This document shows positions 16,881 to 24,851 of a stretch of 64,000 nt of DNA, in pieces. The translations under genes and the position numbers were made by a program. Source of the DNA: Sphingomonadales bacterium. Its GTDB lineage: Bacteria; Pseudomonadota; Alphaproteobacteria; Sphingomonadales; Sphingomonadaceae. A model generated the notes under the pieces. It was not told the origin of the DNA, did no database searches, and saw nothing but the letters and a program-made list of their open reading frames with translations. Each line of letters starts with the position of its first letter. Within the stretch, counting starts at the first letter, position 1. The DNA is taken from NCBI GenBank assembly GCA_016714795.1, contig JADKCA010000002.1, positions 372,001-436,000 on the forward strand, in the 5' to 3' direction.

Positions 16881-18193
16881 GCGAGGCCGCAACTCCTGCC
16901 CCCGCGCCGCTTTTCCCCAAGCCGCTGATCGCCTGGCTGACGGTCGGCATTCTGTTCATGCTCTACATCCGCTCGCTGGCAGACCGGATGCTGCTGGCGC
17001 TGATGGTGAAGCCGATCAAGCTCGATCTGGGGCTGAGCGATTTACAGATCAGCCTGCTGCAAGGCCCCGCATTTGCGCTGCTTTACTGCCTGTGTGCCAT
17101 TCCCGTGGGCCTGCTGCTCGATCGTTCACCGCGCCGCTGGGTGTTGTTCGGGTGCATCGTTGTGTGGAGTTCGGGGGCCGCCGCCTGCGGGTTGGCGGGC
17201 AGCTTCGCGCTTCTGGCGTTCTCTCGTTCGATGCTCGGCGCGGGCGAATCCGGATACACGACCGGAGCCTATTCGATCATCGGAGACAGCTTCCCGCCCG
17301 AACGCCTCTCGCTCGCCATGTCTATCTTCGTGATGGGCGGCGTGATGGGGGCGGGGATCGTCTTCCTGCTTGGCGGGCCATTGGTGGAAGCGGTGCTGGG
17401 CGGTGCCGTGGCGCACTGGCCGGGCATGGGCGGCTTCAAGCCGTGGCAGCAGGTGTTCATCATCACTGGCCTGCCGGGCATTGCGACGGCACTGCTCGTT
17501 TTCCTGTTCCCAGAGCCGAAGCGGCAGAAGCGCGCGGCGGCGGGCACCACCGGCTATGGCGAGGCGTTGCGCTACATGATGCAGCATCCGCGCTGCTATC
17601 TGGGCATCATCCTTGGCATCGGGCTGGTCTATAGCGTCACCATTGCGCAGCAGAGCTGGGCGCCCTCCTATCTGGAGCGCATCCATGGCTGGACGCCCAA
17701 GCAGATCGGGCTGGCGATGGGCGCGGCACAGATGCTGCCCGCGCTCAGCCTGCCCTTCCACGGCTGGGCAGTGGACCGGCTCTATCGGTCTGGGCGCAAG
17801 GATGCACACTTGCTCTGGTGCCTGATCACGATGCTGATCGCAGCGCCCTTTGCCGTGGCCGCCTATCTGGTGCCGACGCCCACCGCGACCGTTATCTTGT
17901 TCGGCTGTTACATGCTCTTCATCCTCTCCACGGCCTCGATGGGGCCAGCCGCCACGCAGGTGGTGACACCGCCCGAATTGCGCGGGCGGGTCTCAGCCAT
18001 ATTCGTGCTGGTGACGGGGCTGATCGGTATGGCGTTTGGCACGTTCATGGTCGGCTTCTTTACGGACAAGGTGCTGGGCGATCCGATGAAGCTCGGCACC
18101 TCGCTGATCCTGCTGATCGTGATCGTGCTGAGCTGTGCCGGGCTCTTGTTTGCGCTGGGGCGTCCGCAGATGCGCCAGCTGGCCCAGAATTGA
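16877..18193 (+). CDS. MFS transporter
   Basis: A 438-residue major facilitator with about 12 hydrophobic segments. The A-like motif is LLLDRSPRRWVLFGCIVVW after the second/third helix, followed by GAGESGYTTGAYSIIGD, with the central loop at FPEPKRQKRAAAG. Its sequence resembles spinster-like/ACS-type sugar-acid and aromatic-acid transporters, and the substrate is unknown. It overlaps the flavin reductase by four bases and precedes the aldehyde dehydrogenase by 12, so it belongs to that operon. It probably imports the compound, or exports a product, handled by the luciferase-like monooxygenase. Confidence 0.9.
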   Translation: MSEAATPAPAPLFPKPLIAWLTVGILFMLYIRSLADRMLLALMVKPIKLDLGLSDLQISLLQGPAFALLYCLCAIPVGLLLDRSPRRWVLFGCIVVWSSGAAACGLAGSFALLAFSRSMLGAGESGYTTGAYSIIGDSFPPERLSLAMSIFVMGGVMGAGIVFLLGGPLVEAVLGGAVAHWPGMGGFKPWQQVFIITGLPGIATALLVFLFPEPKRQKRAAAGTTGYGEALRYMMQHPRCYLGIILGIGLVYSVTIAQQSWAPSYLERIHGWTPKQIGLAMGAAQMLPALSLPFHGWAVDRLYRSGRKDAHLLWCLITMLIAAPFAVAAYLVPTPTATVILFGCYMLFILSTASMGPAATQVVTPPELRGRVSAIFVLVTGLIGMAFGTFMVGFFTDKVLGDPMKLGTSLILLIVIVLSCAGLLFALGRPQMRQLAQN

Positions 18194-18205
18194 GGAGTTG
18201 ACCCG

Positions 18206-19706
18206 ATGAATGCCCCGACCTTCGCCACGATAGAAGTCGGCGTGCTTCCCGCTGCCTATCCCCAGCGGACGCTGCACCTGATCAATGGCGAATATGTCGA
18301 GCCTTCGGGCGGCGGGTGGTTCGACGCGGTGGACCCGTGCACCGGGCGCGGTCATCGCGCAGATTGCAGAGGGCAATCAGGCCGATATCGACCGCGCGGT
18401 CGCTGCCGCGCGCATGGCACTGGAAGATGGCCCATGGAGCCGATTCAAGCCTTCCGAGCGGCAAGCCGTCATGCTCAAGCTCGCCGATCTGGTCGAAGCG
18501 GAATTTGATGACATCGCGCTGGTCGACACGCTGGAAATGGGCCGCCCCATCACCATGTCAAAGCTGATGAAGAGCATGGTGGTGCGCGCGCTGCGCCATT
18601 ATGCGGGGCTCGCAACCGCCATCCACGGCCAGACGATGGGCAATAGCGCGCTGGTGGACCTCACCTCCTTTACGCTGCGCGAACCGGTGGGCGTGGTCGG
18701 CGCGATCATCCCATGGAACGGCCCGGTCTTCTGCGCCGCATGGAAGTGCGCGCCCGCGCTGGCAGCGGGTTGCACCGTAGTGATGAAGCCGTCTGAAAAG
18801 GGCTCACTCACTCCATTGCGCTTTGGCGAACTCTGTCTGGAAGCAGGCATTCCGCCAGGCGTGGTCAATGTTGTCACTGGGCACGGTGCAGTGGGCGCGG
18901 CGCTTTCTGACCATCCTGATGTGGACAAGATCACTTTCACCGGATCGTGCGGAACGGGGCAGAAGATCATTGCGGCCTCGGCCGGCACGGTGAAGCGCGT
19001 GACGATGGAGTTGGGCGGCAAATCCCCCAACATCATCTTCGCCGATGCTGATCTTGACTTGGCGGTTCCTGCGGCGGGCATGGCGATCTTCAACAATAGC
19101 GGACAGGTATGCAGCGCAGGCTCGCGCATCTTTGTGGAGCGCGCCATCCATGACGAGTTCGTCGCGCGGCTGGTGGAATTTGGCAAGACGCTGAAGCTGG
19201 GTCACACGCTTGATCCGGCAACTCAGATCGGCCCGATTGTGTCGCAAGGCCAGTTTGACCGGGTCTGTTCCTATCTGGAGATCGGCCCGCAGGAGGGCGT
19301 GCACGTCGCGCTGGGCGGTGCGGCCTTGCGCGATGGCGATTTCGGCAAGGGCTTCTATGTGGCTCCTACCATCTTCGGTGGCGCGGAGGACGGGATGCGC
19401 GTCGCGCGCGAAGAGATTTTCGGCCCCGTCGCCTGCGTGCTGCCGTTCGACAGCTTCGATGAAGTCATCGCCCGCGCGAACGATACCGTGTTCGGCCTCG
19501 CCGCCGCCGTCTGGACGCAGGACATCACCCGCGCGCACCGCGCGGTCAAACGGATCAAGGCGGGCACTGTCTGGGTCAACCATTATGGCGCGATGGACCC
19601 GGCGGTTCCCTTTGGCGGCTACAAGATGAGCGGCTTTGGGCGCGAAGGCGGCACCGAACATATCGAAAGCTATTTGCAGACCAAGGGCGTCTGGATTCGC
19701 ACCTGA
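18206..19706 (+). pseudogene. NAD(P)-dependent aldehyde dehydrogenase, one-base frameshift near the start
   Basis: Full-length aldehyde dehydrogenase of about 499 residues if one extra base is ignored. The first 47 codons (MNAPTFATIEVGVLPAAYPQ to WFDAVDPCTG) are in one frame. From AVIAQIAEGNQADIDRAVAA onward the frame is shifted by +1 at a GGG run (18344-18346), where GG would restore it. Cofactor and catalytic motifs are intact: IIPWNGP, FTGSCGTGQ, ELGGKSPNIIF with the general base Glu, and NNSGQVCSAG with the catalytic Cys. It presumably oxidises the aldehyde formed by the downstream luciferase-like monooxygenase. The start has a GAGGAG site. It may be an assembly error rather than decay. 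Confidence 0.88.
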
Positions 19707-19720
19707 TTGGAGATTGAACC

Positions 19721-20731
19721 ATGCAGTTGAACCTGCGCTACGACATGAACAGCCCCAGCTTCGGGGCACCGCACACAGCCCTATATCGCACCGCTATCGA
19801 GCAATCGGCCTGGGCGGACAAATTGGGCTTCACACAGGTGTTCCTCGCCGAACATCATGGTGCGGAAGATGGCTATTGCCCGTCTTCCATGGTGCAGGCC
19901 GCCTCCATCTTCGGCGTGACGCAGAAGATTTTCGTCCATCTCTCCGCGCTGGTGGTGACGATGCACGATCCGCTGCGGCTGGCCGAAGATCTGATCGTTC
20001 TGGACAACATCTCCAACGGGCGGATCTGGCTGACGGCGGGCATGGGCTATCGCCCGCACGAGTTCGAGATGTTCGGGAAGGACATTACCAAGCGGCTCGG
20101 CCTGATGAACAAGGCGCTCGATACCATCAAGAAGGCATGGGGCGGCGAACCGTTTGAATATGAAGGCCGCATGGTCCGCGTGACGCCCAAGGGCGTGCAG
20201 CCAGGCGGACCGAAAGTCTATATGGGTGGCTCCACTGACAAGTCGGCGATCCGCGCGGCCAAGGGGGGATACCAATACTTCCCCGGCCATCCCGCGCTGT
20301 TCGATCTCTACAAGGAAGAGCGTGCCAAGCTGGGCTTCCCTGCGCCCGAAGATCTGGTGAAGACCGCCGCCAGCTTCCTTTATATCTCCGATGATCCTGA
20401 GCGGGATTGGCCGCGCGTCGCGCCGCATGTCGCCTATGCCACCAACACTTATGCGCAGTGGGCGACCGAGCGCGGCACGGGAGACACGCTCTACAAGGCG
20501 GCGGAAACCGATGATGTGGTGGCGGCGCTCAAGGCCATGCCCAACATCAAGGTGCTGACTCCCGATCAATGCTTTGAATGGCTGAAAACTCAGCCCGCCA
20601 ATACCGGCATCAACTTCCACGCGCTCTTGGGCGGGCTCGATCCGGACCTGTCATGGGCCAGCCTGTTGCTGTTTGAAAAGGAGGTGCTGCCGCGCCTGAT
20701 CGACGCGCAGATGGTGGATCTGAACATCTGA
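19721..20731 (+). CDS. Luciferase-like (LLM class) flavin-dependent monooxygenase
   Basis: A 336-residue TIM-barrel enzyme of the bacterial luciferase-like family. Signatures include WADKLGFTQVFLAEHHGAED, the LVVTMHDPLRLAEDL strand-helix and NGRIWLTAGMGYRPHEFEMF, then PKVYMGGSTDKSAIRAAKGG. Members use reduced FMN (or F420) to oxygenate or oxidise organic substrates. With a flavin reductase as the first gene of the same operon, a two-component FMN monooxygenase is the best reading. It starts 14 bases after the aldehyde dehydrogenase stop. The substrate is unknown. Confidence 0.88.
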   Translation: MQLNLRYDMNSPSFGAPHTALYRTAIEQSAWADKLGFTQVFLAEHHGAEDGYCPSSMVQAASIFGVTQKIFVHLSALVVTMHDPLRLAEDLIVLDNISNGRIWLTAGMGYRPHEFEMFGKDITKRLGLMNKALDTIKKAWGGEPFEYEGRMVRVTPKGVQPGGPKVYMGGSTDKSAIRAAKGGYQYFPGHPALFDLYKEERAKLGFPAPEDLVKTAASFLYISDDPERDWPRVAPHVAYATNTYAQWATERGTGDTLYKAAETDDVVAALKAMPNIKVLTPDQCFEWLKTQPANTGINFHALLGGLDPDLSWASLLLFEKEVLPRLIDAQMVDLNI

Positions 20732-20889
20732 TGCGCACACGGCGCTGATGGCCTCCCCGCTCATGGCGCCCGGCTTCATGGCAGACACATTGCCCTAATG
20801 GTTCGGCAAATGGCAGGCCGAAAGCGGCATGAAAGTGCAGCCCTGATACGCTAGTCATCGTCATCCTGACCGTGCTGCATTGTCCATGG

Positions 20890-20905
20890 ACGCTGATATC
20901 AGCGT
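20890..20905. promoter_or_regulatory. 16-bp perfect palindrome
   Basis: ACGCTGATATCAGCGT reads the same on both strands, 179 bases upstream of the amine dehydrogenase heavy-chain start. It could bind a dimeric regulator, or be part of the adjacent dispersed repeat. Function unproven. Confidence 0.3.
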
Positions 20906-20916
20906 TGTTCATCTCG

Positions 20917-20941
20917 TCATGCTGAAACGCTCTCAGCATGA
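20917..20941. repeat. Small dispersed hairpin, CGTCATGCTGA family
   Basis: Arms TCATGCTGA (20917-20925) and TCAGCATGA (20933-20941). The left side CGTCATGCTGAAAC is also found at 53791, where the element ends the cobA gene. Looks like a genome-dispersed palindrome. Confidence 0.5.
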
Positions 20942-21083
20942 TGATCGCGCTGGCGCTGCGAGGTGACCGCTTTCAAAAATATGACATTCGGCGAATTTAG
21001 GACACTTGACATAATTGCCATATCGCGGAATCCTGCGCTCATCCAATCGACGCCCGGGTGGGGCGCATGACGGGGAGAAAACG

Positions 21084-22271
21084 ATGAAACGGGTGTGTTT
21101 CTCCGTGGCGATGGCGGCTTCTGTCGCGTGTGCGCTGCCCGTGGCGGCGCAGAACGCCGCGCCCAAGTCCTTTCCCAAGCCGCTGGCTGAAGAGCCGATT
21201 CCCAATGTCCTGACGCTTCCGGAGAAATATCCCGCCAGCTGGATCATGGTGCATGATTTCAACTTCATGGCGCTGGCGGATGGACGCGGTGCAGTGGTTG
21301 ATGTGGCCGATCCGGTCAATCCGCTGAAAGGCATGGTCTCCATCGCGCAGTTCGGCAATGTTCTTTTGCCCAGAACCAAGGCCGAAATCTACACGGCGGA
21401 AACCTATTACACCCGCCTGTCGCGCGGCGAACGCACCGATGTCATCACCATTTGGGACAAGGCGAATCTGAAGCCCAAGGGCGAGATCATCCTGCCCGGC
21501 GGCAAGCGCCATCAACAGGTGACCTACAAGAACACGTTCCAGTTCACCAATGGCGAGAAGTGGGCGCTGGTCTCCAACTTCACGCCAGCACAATCGGTGA
21601 CGGTGGTTGATCTGGAAGGTCGCAAGGTGCTGAGCGAGATCGATCTGCCGGGCTGTTCGCTGATCTACCCAACCGGACCGCGCGGCTTCACCACTTTCTG
21701 TGCAGACAGCACCTTCTCCACGCTGCAACTGGCAGAAGATGGCAAGCTGGCCAGCACCACAACCTCCAAGCCTGTGCTCGATCTCGACAAGCAACCTTTG
21801 TTCGGTATGCCCGCGATGGTGGGGCAGACGGCGTGGTTCGTCTCTTATTACGGCGTTGTGAAGGGCTTTGACCTCTCGGGTGCGGTTGCCAAGCCCGTGG
21901 CCAAGCCGTTCAGTGTCGGCGCCGCAGAGGGTGGCGCGCCCGAATGGCGGCCCGGCGGCTGGCAAGTGATCGCGAGCGATGCAACTGGCAAACTTTATGT
22001 GCTGATGAGCCCTTCGGGTCGTGAAGGGAGCCACAAAGATGGCGGCACGGAAGTCTGGGTGCTTGATCCGGCCAAGCAGGTCCGTGTGGCGCGCATTCCG
22101 CTCAAAGGCCCGGCCATTACCATAGAGGTGACGCGAGAGGCGAAGCCCCGGCTGGTCGCCGCCCGGGTCGATGCTGTGGTCGATGTCTATGACGCGGAGA
22201 GCGGCGCGTTCCAGCACACGCTGGGCAATACGGTGGCGTTCAATCCGCAAACTCTGTCGGTGATCGATTGA
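21084..22271 (+). CDS. aauB: Aromatic amine dehydrogenase heavy (alpha) chain
   Basis: A 395-residue exported beta-propeller subunit of a tryptophan tryptophylquinone (TTQ) amine dehydrogenase. The signal peptide is MKRVCFSVAMAASVACALPV, with cleavage near VAAQ. Family patches are visible: PASWIMVHDFNFMALADGR, TAETYYTRLSRGERTDVITI, FTTFCADSTFSTLQLAEDGK and GGTEVWVLDPAKQ. The alpha chain packs on the TTQ-bearing light chain in the periplasm and shapes the substrate channel. It is the first gene of an operon in the order aauB-mauE-mauD-aauA-cytochrome-cytochrome, the order known for the Alcaligenes faecalis aau cluster. The start has a CGGGGAGAAA site. Its stop overlaps the mauE start (TGATG). 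Confidence 0.9.
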   Translation: MKRVCFSVAMAASVACALPVAAQNAAPKSFPKPLAEEPIPNVLTLPEKYPASWIMVHDFNFMALADGRGAVVDVADPVNPLKGMVSIAQFGNVLLPRTKAEIYTAETYYTRLSRGERTDVITIWDKANLKPKGEIILPGGKRHQQVTYKNTFQFTNGEKWALVSNFTPAQSVTVVDLEGRKVLSEIDLPGCSLIYPTGPRGFTTFCADSTFSTLQLAEDGKLASTTTSKPVLDLDKQPLFGMPAMVGQTAWFVSYYGVVKGFDLSGAVAKPVAKPFSVGAAEGGAPEWRPGGWQVIASDATGKLYVLMSPSGREGSHKDGGTEVWVLDPAKQVRVARIPLKGPAITIEVTREAKPRLVAARVDAVVDVYDAESGAFQHTLGNTVAFNPQTLSVID

Positions 22272-22762
22272 TGGCCGCGCTGGCGCTGTTTCTGGCGCTG
22301 GTCCTTGCTGTCTCTGCCGGGCACAAGCTGGTGGAGCGCGAACGCATGGGCGTGGCGGCAGGGCGGCTGACCGGACTGTCTGGCGCGCTGGGCGGCGTGG
22401 CCAATGTCGCGGCGGCGGCGGTGGAGATCATGGCGGCGCTCTGCCTGCTGGTGCCGCCGTTGCAGGCTGTGGGCGGAGCCATCGCAGGCGCGCTCTGGCT
22501 GGCTTATGGCGTGGCGCTGGCCATGCGCTATGGCGAGACGCTTGATTGCGGCTGCACTTTCGCTGCGCAGGAAAAGCCGGTGGGGCCGTTCATGCTGGCC
22601 CGCGCCTTCGGGCTGATGCTATTGGGCGGCATCGTTGCGTTGAGCGCGTCTGCGCCGCTTGATCTGATCGCGCCCTTTGCGGCTCTTGCGTTTCTGGCGC
22701 TCTATTTCGCCGCCAATGAACTGGCTGGCATCATCATCTATCGCAAAGGGCATGCCGCATGA
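22271..22762 (+). CDS. mauE: MauE/DoxX-family amine utilization membrane protein
   Basis: A 163-residue integral membrane protein with four or five hydrophobic helices and a conserved GETLDCGCTF loop with Cys93 and Cys95. MauE is required in methylotrophs for export, folding and disulfide formation of the Cys-rich light chain, working with MauD; the vicinal CGC suggests thiol exchange. The ATG at 22271 overlaps the aauB stop, and a TTG at 22268 is an alternative. It overlaps mauD by four bases (ATGA). Confidence 0.88.
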   Translation: MAALALFLALVLAVSAGHKLVERERMGVAAGRLTGLSGALGGVANVAAAAVEIMAALCLLVPPLQAVGGAIAGALWLAYGVALAMRYGETLDCGCTFAAQEKPVGPFMLARAFGLMLLGGIVALSASAPLDLIAPFAALAFLALYFAANELAGIIIYRKGHAA

Positions 22763-23352
22763 TGATCTCGCAAATCCTGCTCTGGATTGCCGTGACCGTG
22801 CTTGCGGCGCTGGTCGCAGCGCTCGCCCGGCAAGTCGGTATCCTGCATGAACGCATTGCGCCAGCCGGGGCACTGACGCTGCACCAGAAGGTCAATGTGG
22901 GTGAAGTGGCGAGCCCGATGATCCTTACCACGCTGGACGGGCAGAGCCTCACGGTAGGCGGCTCCAAGCGCGATGGCCGCAGTCAGTTGCTCTTTTTCGT
23001 CTCGCCCGATTGCCCGGTGTGCAAATCTTTGCTGCCCGTTTTCAAATCTGCCGCGCGCGCTGAGGCTGACTGGCTGGACGCGATGCTGGTGAGCGATGGC
23101 GATGAGGCGGCGCAGCGCCGGATGGTGATGGAACAGGATCTGGCGGGCATTCCGTTCGTCCTGTCCGAAGCCTTGGGGCGCTCATTCGGGGTGGCCAAGC
23201 TCCCCTATGCGGTCTTGCTGGATGAAGCCGGGCGGGTGGCTTCGCTCGGCCTCGTCAACACGCGCGAACATCTCGAAAGTCTGTTCGAAGCGAAGGAGCG
23301 GGGCGTCGCCTCCCTCCAGGAATTTCTGGCCCGTCGCGAAAGGGAGATGTGA
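22759..23352 (+). CDS. mauD: MauD: methylamine-utilization-type thioredoxin-like protein
   Basis: A 197-residue membrane-anchored thioredoxin-fold protein. Residues 5-27 form an N-terminal transmembrane helix. The active site is CPVC (Cys85, Cys88) in LLFFVSPDCPVCKSLLPVFK, and the cis-Pro loop is AKLPYAVLLDEAGRV. MauD is a disulfide isomerase-like factor needed to form the disulfides of the amine dehydrogenase light chain in the periplasm. The neighbouring light chain has 14 cysteines in its mature region, which explains the need. It is coupled to mauE upstream and aauA downstream. Confidence 0.92.
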   Translation: MMISQILLWIAVTVLAALVAALARQVGILHERIAPAGALTLHQKVNVGEVASPMILTTLDGQSLTVGGSKRDGRSQLLFFVSPDCPVCKSLLPVFKSAARAEADWLDAMLVSDGDEAAQRRMVMEQDLAGIPFVLSEALGRSFGVAKLPYAVLLDEAGRVASLGLVNTREHLESLFEAKERGVASLQEFLARREREM

Positions 23353-23354
23353 TC

Positions 23355-23912
23355 ATGGCCAATTGGGACAAACTCACGGAGACGCTGGCGCGCGGCGTGG
23401 CACGCGGCACCTCCCGGCGCGGCTTGCTCGCCTGGTTGGGTGGGGCTGTGACAGGGGCGGCGGCGTTGCCAGTGCTTCCCGTTTCGCGCGCATATGCCGC
23501 AGGCGGCGGAGCAGGCGGCGCATCAGGGCGGCCTGCGCACACATCTGGCAGCGATCAGGACCCCGGGGATCGGACGCAATGCGATTACTGGCGCTATTGC
23601 GCAATTGACGGCTTTTTGTGCACCTGTTGCGGCGGCACGGTGAATGCCTGCCCGCCGGGGACGGAAATGTCTCCCATCACCTGGATCCGCACCTGCACCA
23701 ACCCGGCACATGGCCGGGCTTATGTGATCAGCTATAATGATTGCTGCGGCAAATCATCCTGCGGGCAATGCCTTTGCAACCGCAATGAAGGGGACCGGCC
23801 TCCGGTTCGTCCGCAATCCAACAATGATTATAACTGGTGTCTGGGTACGGAGAGCAGCGTCTATAACTGCTCGACCGCGATCATCATTGGCGTCGCGACG
23901 GAGCCTCGCTGA
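23355..23912 (+). CDS. aauA: Aromatic amine dehydrogenase light (beta) chain, TTQ subunit
   Basis: A 185-residue catalytic subunit with an unusual Tat-type leader (TSRRGLLAWLGGAVTGAAAL) typical of TTQ light chains. TTQ is built from two tryptophans: Trp110 (SPITWIRTC) and Trp161 (NDYNWCLG), 51 residues apart as in methylamine dehydrogenase (57/108). The conserved acids are Asp85 (CAIDGFLC) and Asp129 (SYNDCCG). There are 14 cysteines after the leader. Two of these, CTCCGG and SSCGQC, match aromatic amine dehydrogenase rather than methylamine dehydrogenase as I remember those sequences. The Thr that follows the last Cys in known enzymes is Ser173 here. It oxidises primary amines to aldehydes in the periplasm. 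The ATG at 23355 is chosen; a GTG at 23349 is possible. Confidence 0.94.
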   Translation: MANWDKLTETLARGVARGTSRRGLLAWLGGAVTGAAALPVLPVSRAYAAGGGAGGASGRPAHTSGSDQDPGDRTQCDYWRYCAIDGFLCTCCGGTVNACPPGTEMSPITWIRTCTNPAHGRAYVISYNDCCGKSSCGQCLCNRNEGDRPPVRPQSNNDYNWCLGTESSVYNCSTAIIIGVATEPR

Positions 23913-24358
23913 TGAAGCGTATCCTGTTCCTGCTTACCGCCCTGTCCGCCTCAACTCCCCTCTTGGCGGCGGATGGGGCGACCCTCTACAAGCGGTGTGC
24001 AGCCTGTCATTTGCCCACCGGCGCGGGTGTGCCGGGAGCCTATCCGGCGCTGTCCAATGATTTTCTGACGCTGGCGAAAAAGCCCGCCGGGCGGCGCTAT
24101 CTGGCGCTGGTCGTGATCAAGGGCGTCTCCGGCCCGATCACCGTGGGCGGCAAGCCATTCCGCGGCGTGATGCCCGCGCAGATGCTCAACGATGCCGATA
24201 CGGCTGCCGTCCTCAACCATGTCGGCACGGTCGTGGCCAAGGGCGGCAAGGGCTTCAAGGCCTTTACCGAGGCCGAGGTAAAGGCCGCGCGTGCATCGGG
24301 CGCGGCGCTGTCAGCGGCGCAGATCGGCGCGCTGCACGCGGCATCGGGCGGAAAATGA
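23912..24358 (+). CDS. Monoheme c-type cytochrome (amine dehydrogenase electron acceptor candidate)
   Basis: A 148-residue exported cytochrome c. The signal peptide is MKRILFLLTALSASTPLLAA, the heme site is CAACH (Cys29, Cys32, His33), and Met87 in FRGVMPAQ is a likely axial ligand. Class I fold features (YPALSNDFL, ADTAAVLNHV) are present. The A. faecalis aau cluster also has a small monoheme cytochrome after aauA. It overlaps the light-chain stop (TGATG), so it is made with the enzyme and probably takes electrons from TTQ. No azurin or amicyanin gene is present. Confidence 0.88.
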   Translation: MKRILFLLTALSASTPLLAADGATLYKRCAACHLPTGAGVPGAYPALSNDFLTLAKKPAGRRYLALVVIKGVSGPITVGGKPFRGVMPAQMLNDADTAAVLNHVGTVVAKGGKGFKAFTEAEVKAARASGAALSAAQIGALHAASGGK

Positions 24359-24822
24359 AGCGCCAGCTTCCCCTGATTGGCGCGCTGCTCCTGCCTGTGA
24401 TGGCGGGTGCAGTGGCTGCCAGTCCGGCGGGAGGCAAAGCAGACATGCCCGGCGTCATCGATCCGGCGCAGGCCCGGCTGGATTATATGCTCAAATGCCA
24501 AGGCTGCCACCGTCCGGATGGCAGCGGGGATGCGGTCTCCAATCCGCCGATGAACGGCAAGGTGGCCAAATTTCTGCATGTGCCGGGTGGTCGCGCATTT
24601 CTGGGCCGGGTGCCGGGCGTGGCGACGGTTGATCTGGATGACACGCGGCTCAGCAATGTCGTGAACTGGACTTTGTATCGCTTTGACCGGGCGAATTTGC
24701 CGCCCGGTTTCAAGCCTTACACGCCTGCCGAAATCGGGCGTCTCAGACAATCTCCGTTGCGTACAGAAAGGGCGGGGGTGCGCGCTGCACTTGTCGCTCA
24801 AATGCCGGGTGGGGTGCTTTGA
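24355..24822 (+). CDS. Second monoheme c-type cytochrome
   Basis: A 155-residue exported protein with signal peptide MKRQLPLIGALLLPVMAGAV and one heme motif, CQGCH (Cys48, Cys51, His52), in LDYMLKCQGCHRPDGSGD. Met66 (NPPMNGK) is a possible sixth ligand. It overlaps the first cytochrome by four bases (ATGA). A second cytochrome in the same operon suggests a two-step relay from the amine dehydrogenase to the respiratory chain. It is a single-heme protein, so it is not a MauG-type diheme TTQ maturase. Confidence 0.85.
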   Translation: MKRQLPLIGALLLPVMAGAVAASPAGGKADMPGVIDPAQARLDYMLKCQGCHRPDGSGDAVSNPPMNGKVAKFLHVPGGRAFLGRVPGVATVDLDDTRLSNVVNWTLYRFDRANLPPGFKPYTPAEIGRLRQSPLRTERAGVRAALVAQMPGGVL

Positions 24823-24851
24823 AAACAAACGAAAAAAGGGTGGAGTCAAAC

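Larger units (their letters stand above)
20732..21083. other. 352-bp gap upstream of the amine dehydrogenase operon
   Basis: No gene is visible. The gap holds a 16-bp palindrome, a small dispersed hairpin (20917-20941) and the likely control region of the amine dehydrogenase operon. A TTGACA at 21006-21011 is a possible -35 box, but the sequence 17 bases on (AATCCT) is a poor -10. ATTCG-G-CGAAT just upstream is a short inverted repeat. Confidence 0.6.

Noticed and set aside
18206..18508. A separate small protein of about 100 residues at the start of the aldehyde dehydrogenase
   Set aside because: Its first 47 residues are the normal aldehyde dehydrogenase N-terminus, and the rest is out-of-frame sequence after the extra G.
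24355..24822. Second cytochrome as a MauG-type TTQ maturase
   Set aside because: It has a single CxxCH heme motif and only 155 residues; MauG is a diheme protein more than twice that size.
21084..24822. Methylamine dehydrogenase rather than aromatic amine dehydrogenase
   Set aside because: Light-chain details (GFLCTCCGG, SSCGQC with the extra cysteines, NDYNWC) and the gene order without mauF, amicyanin or mauG fit the aromatic amine type better. Methylamine use is still possible in principle.
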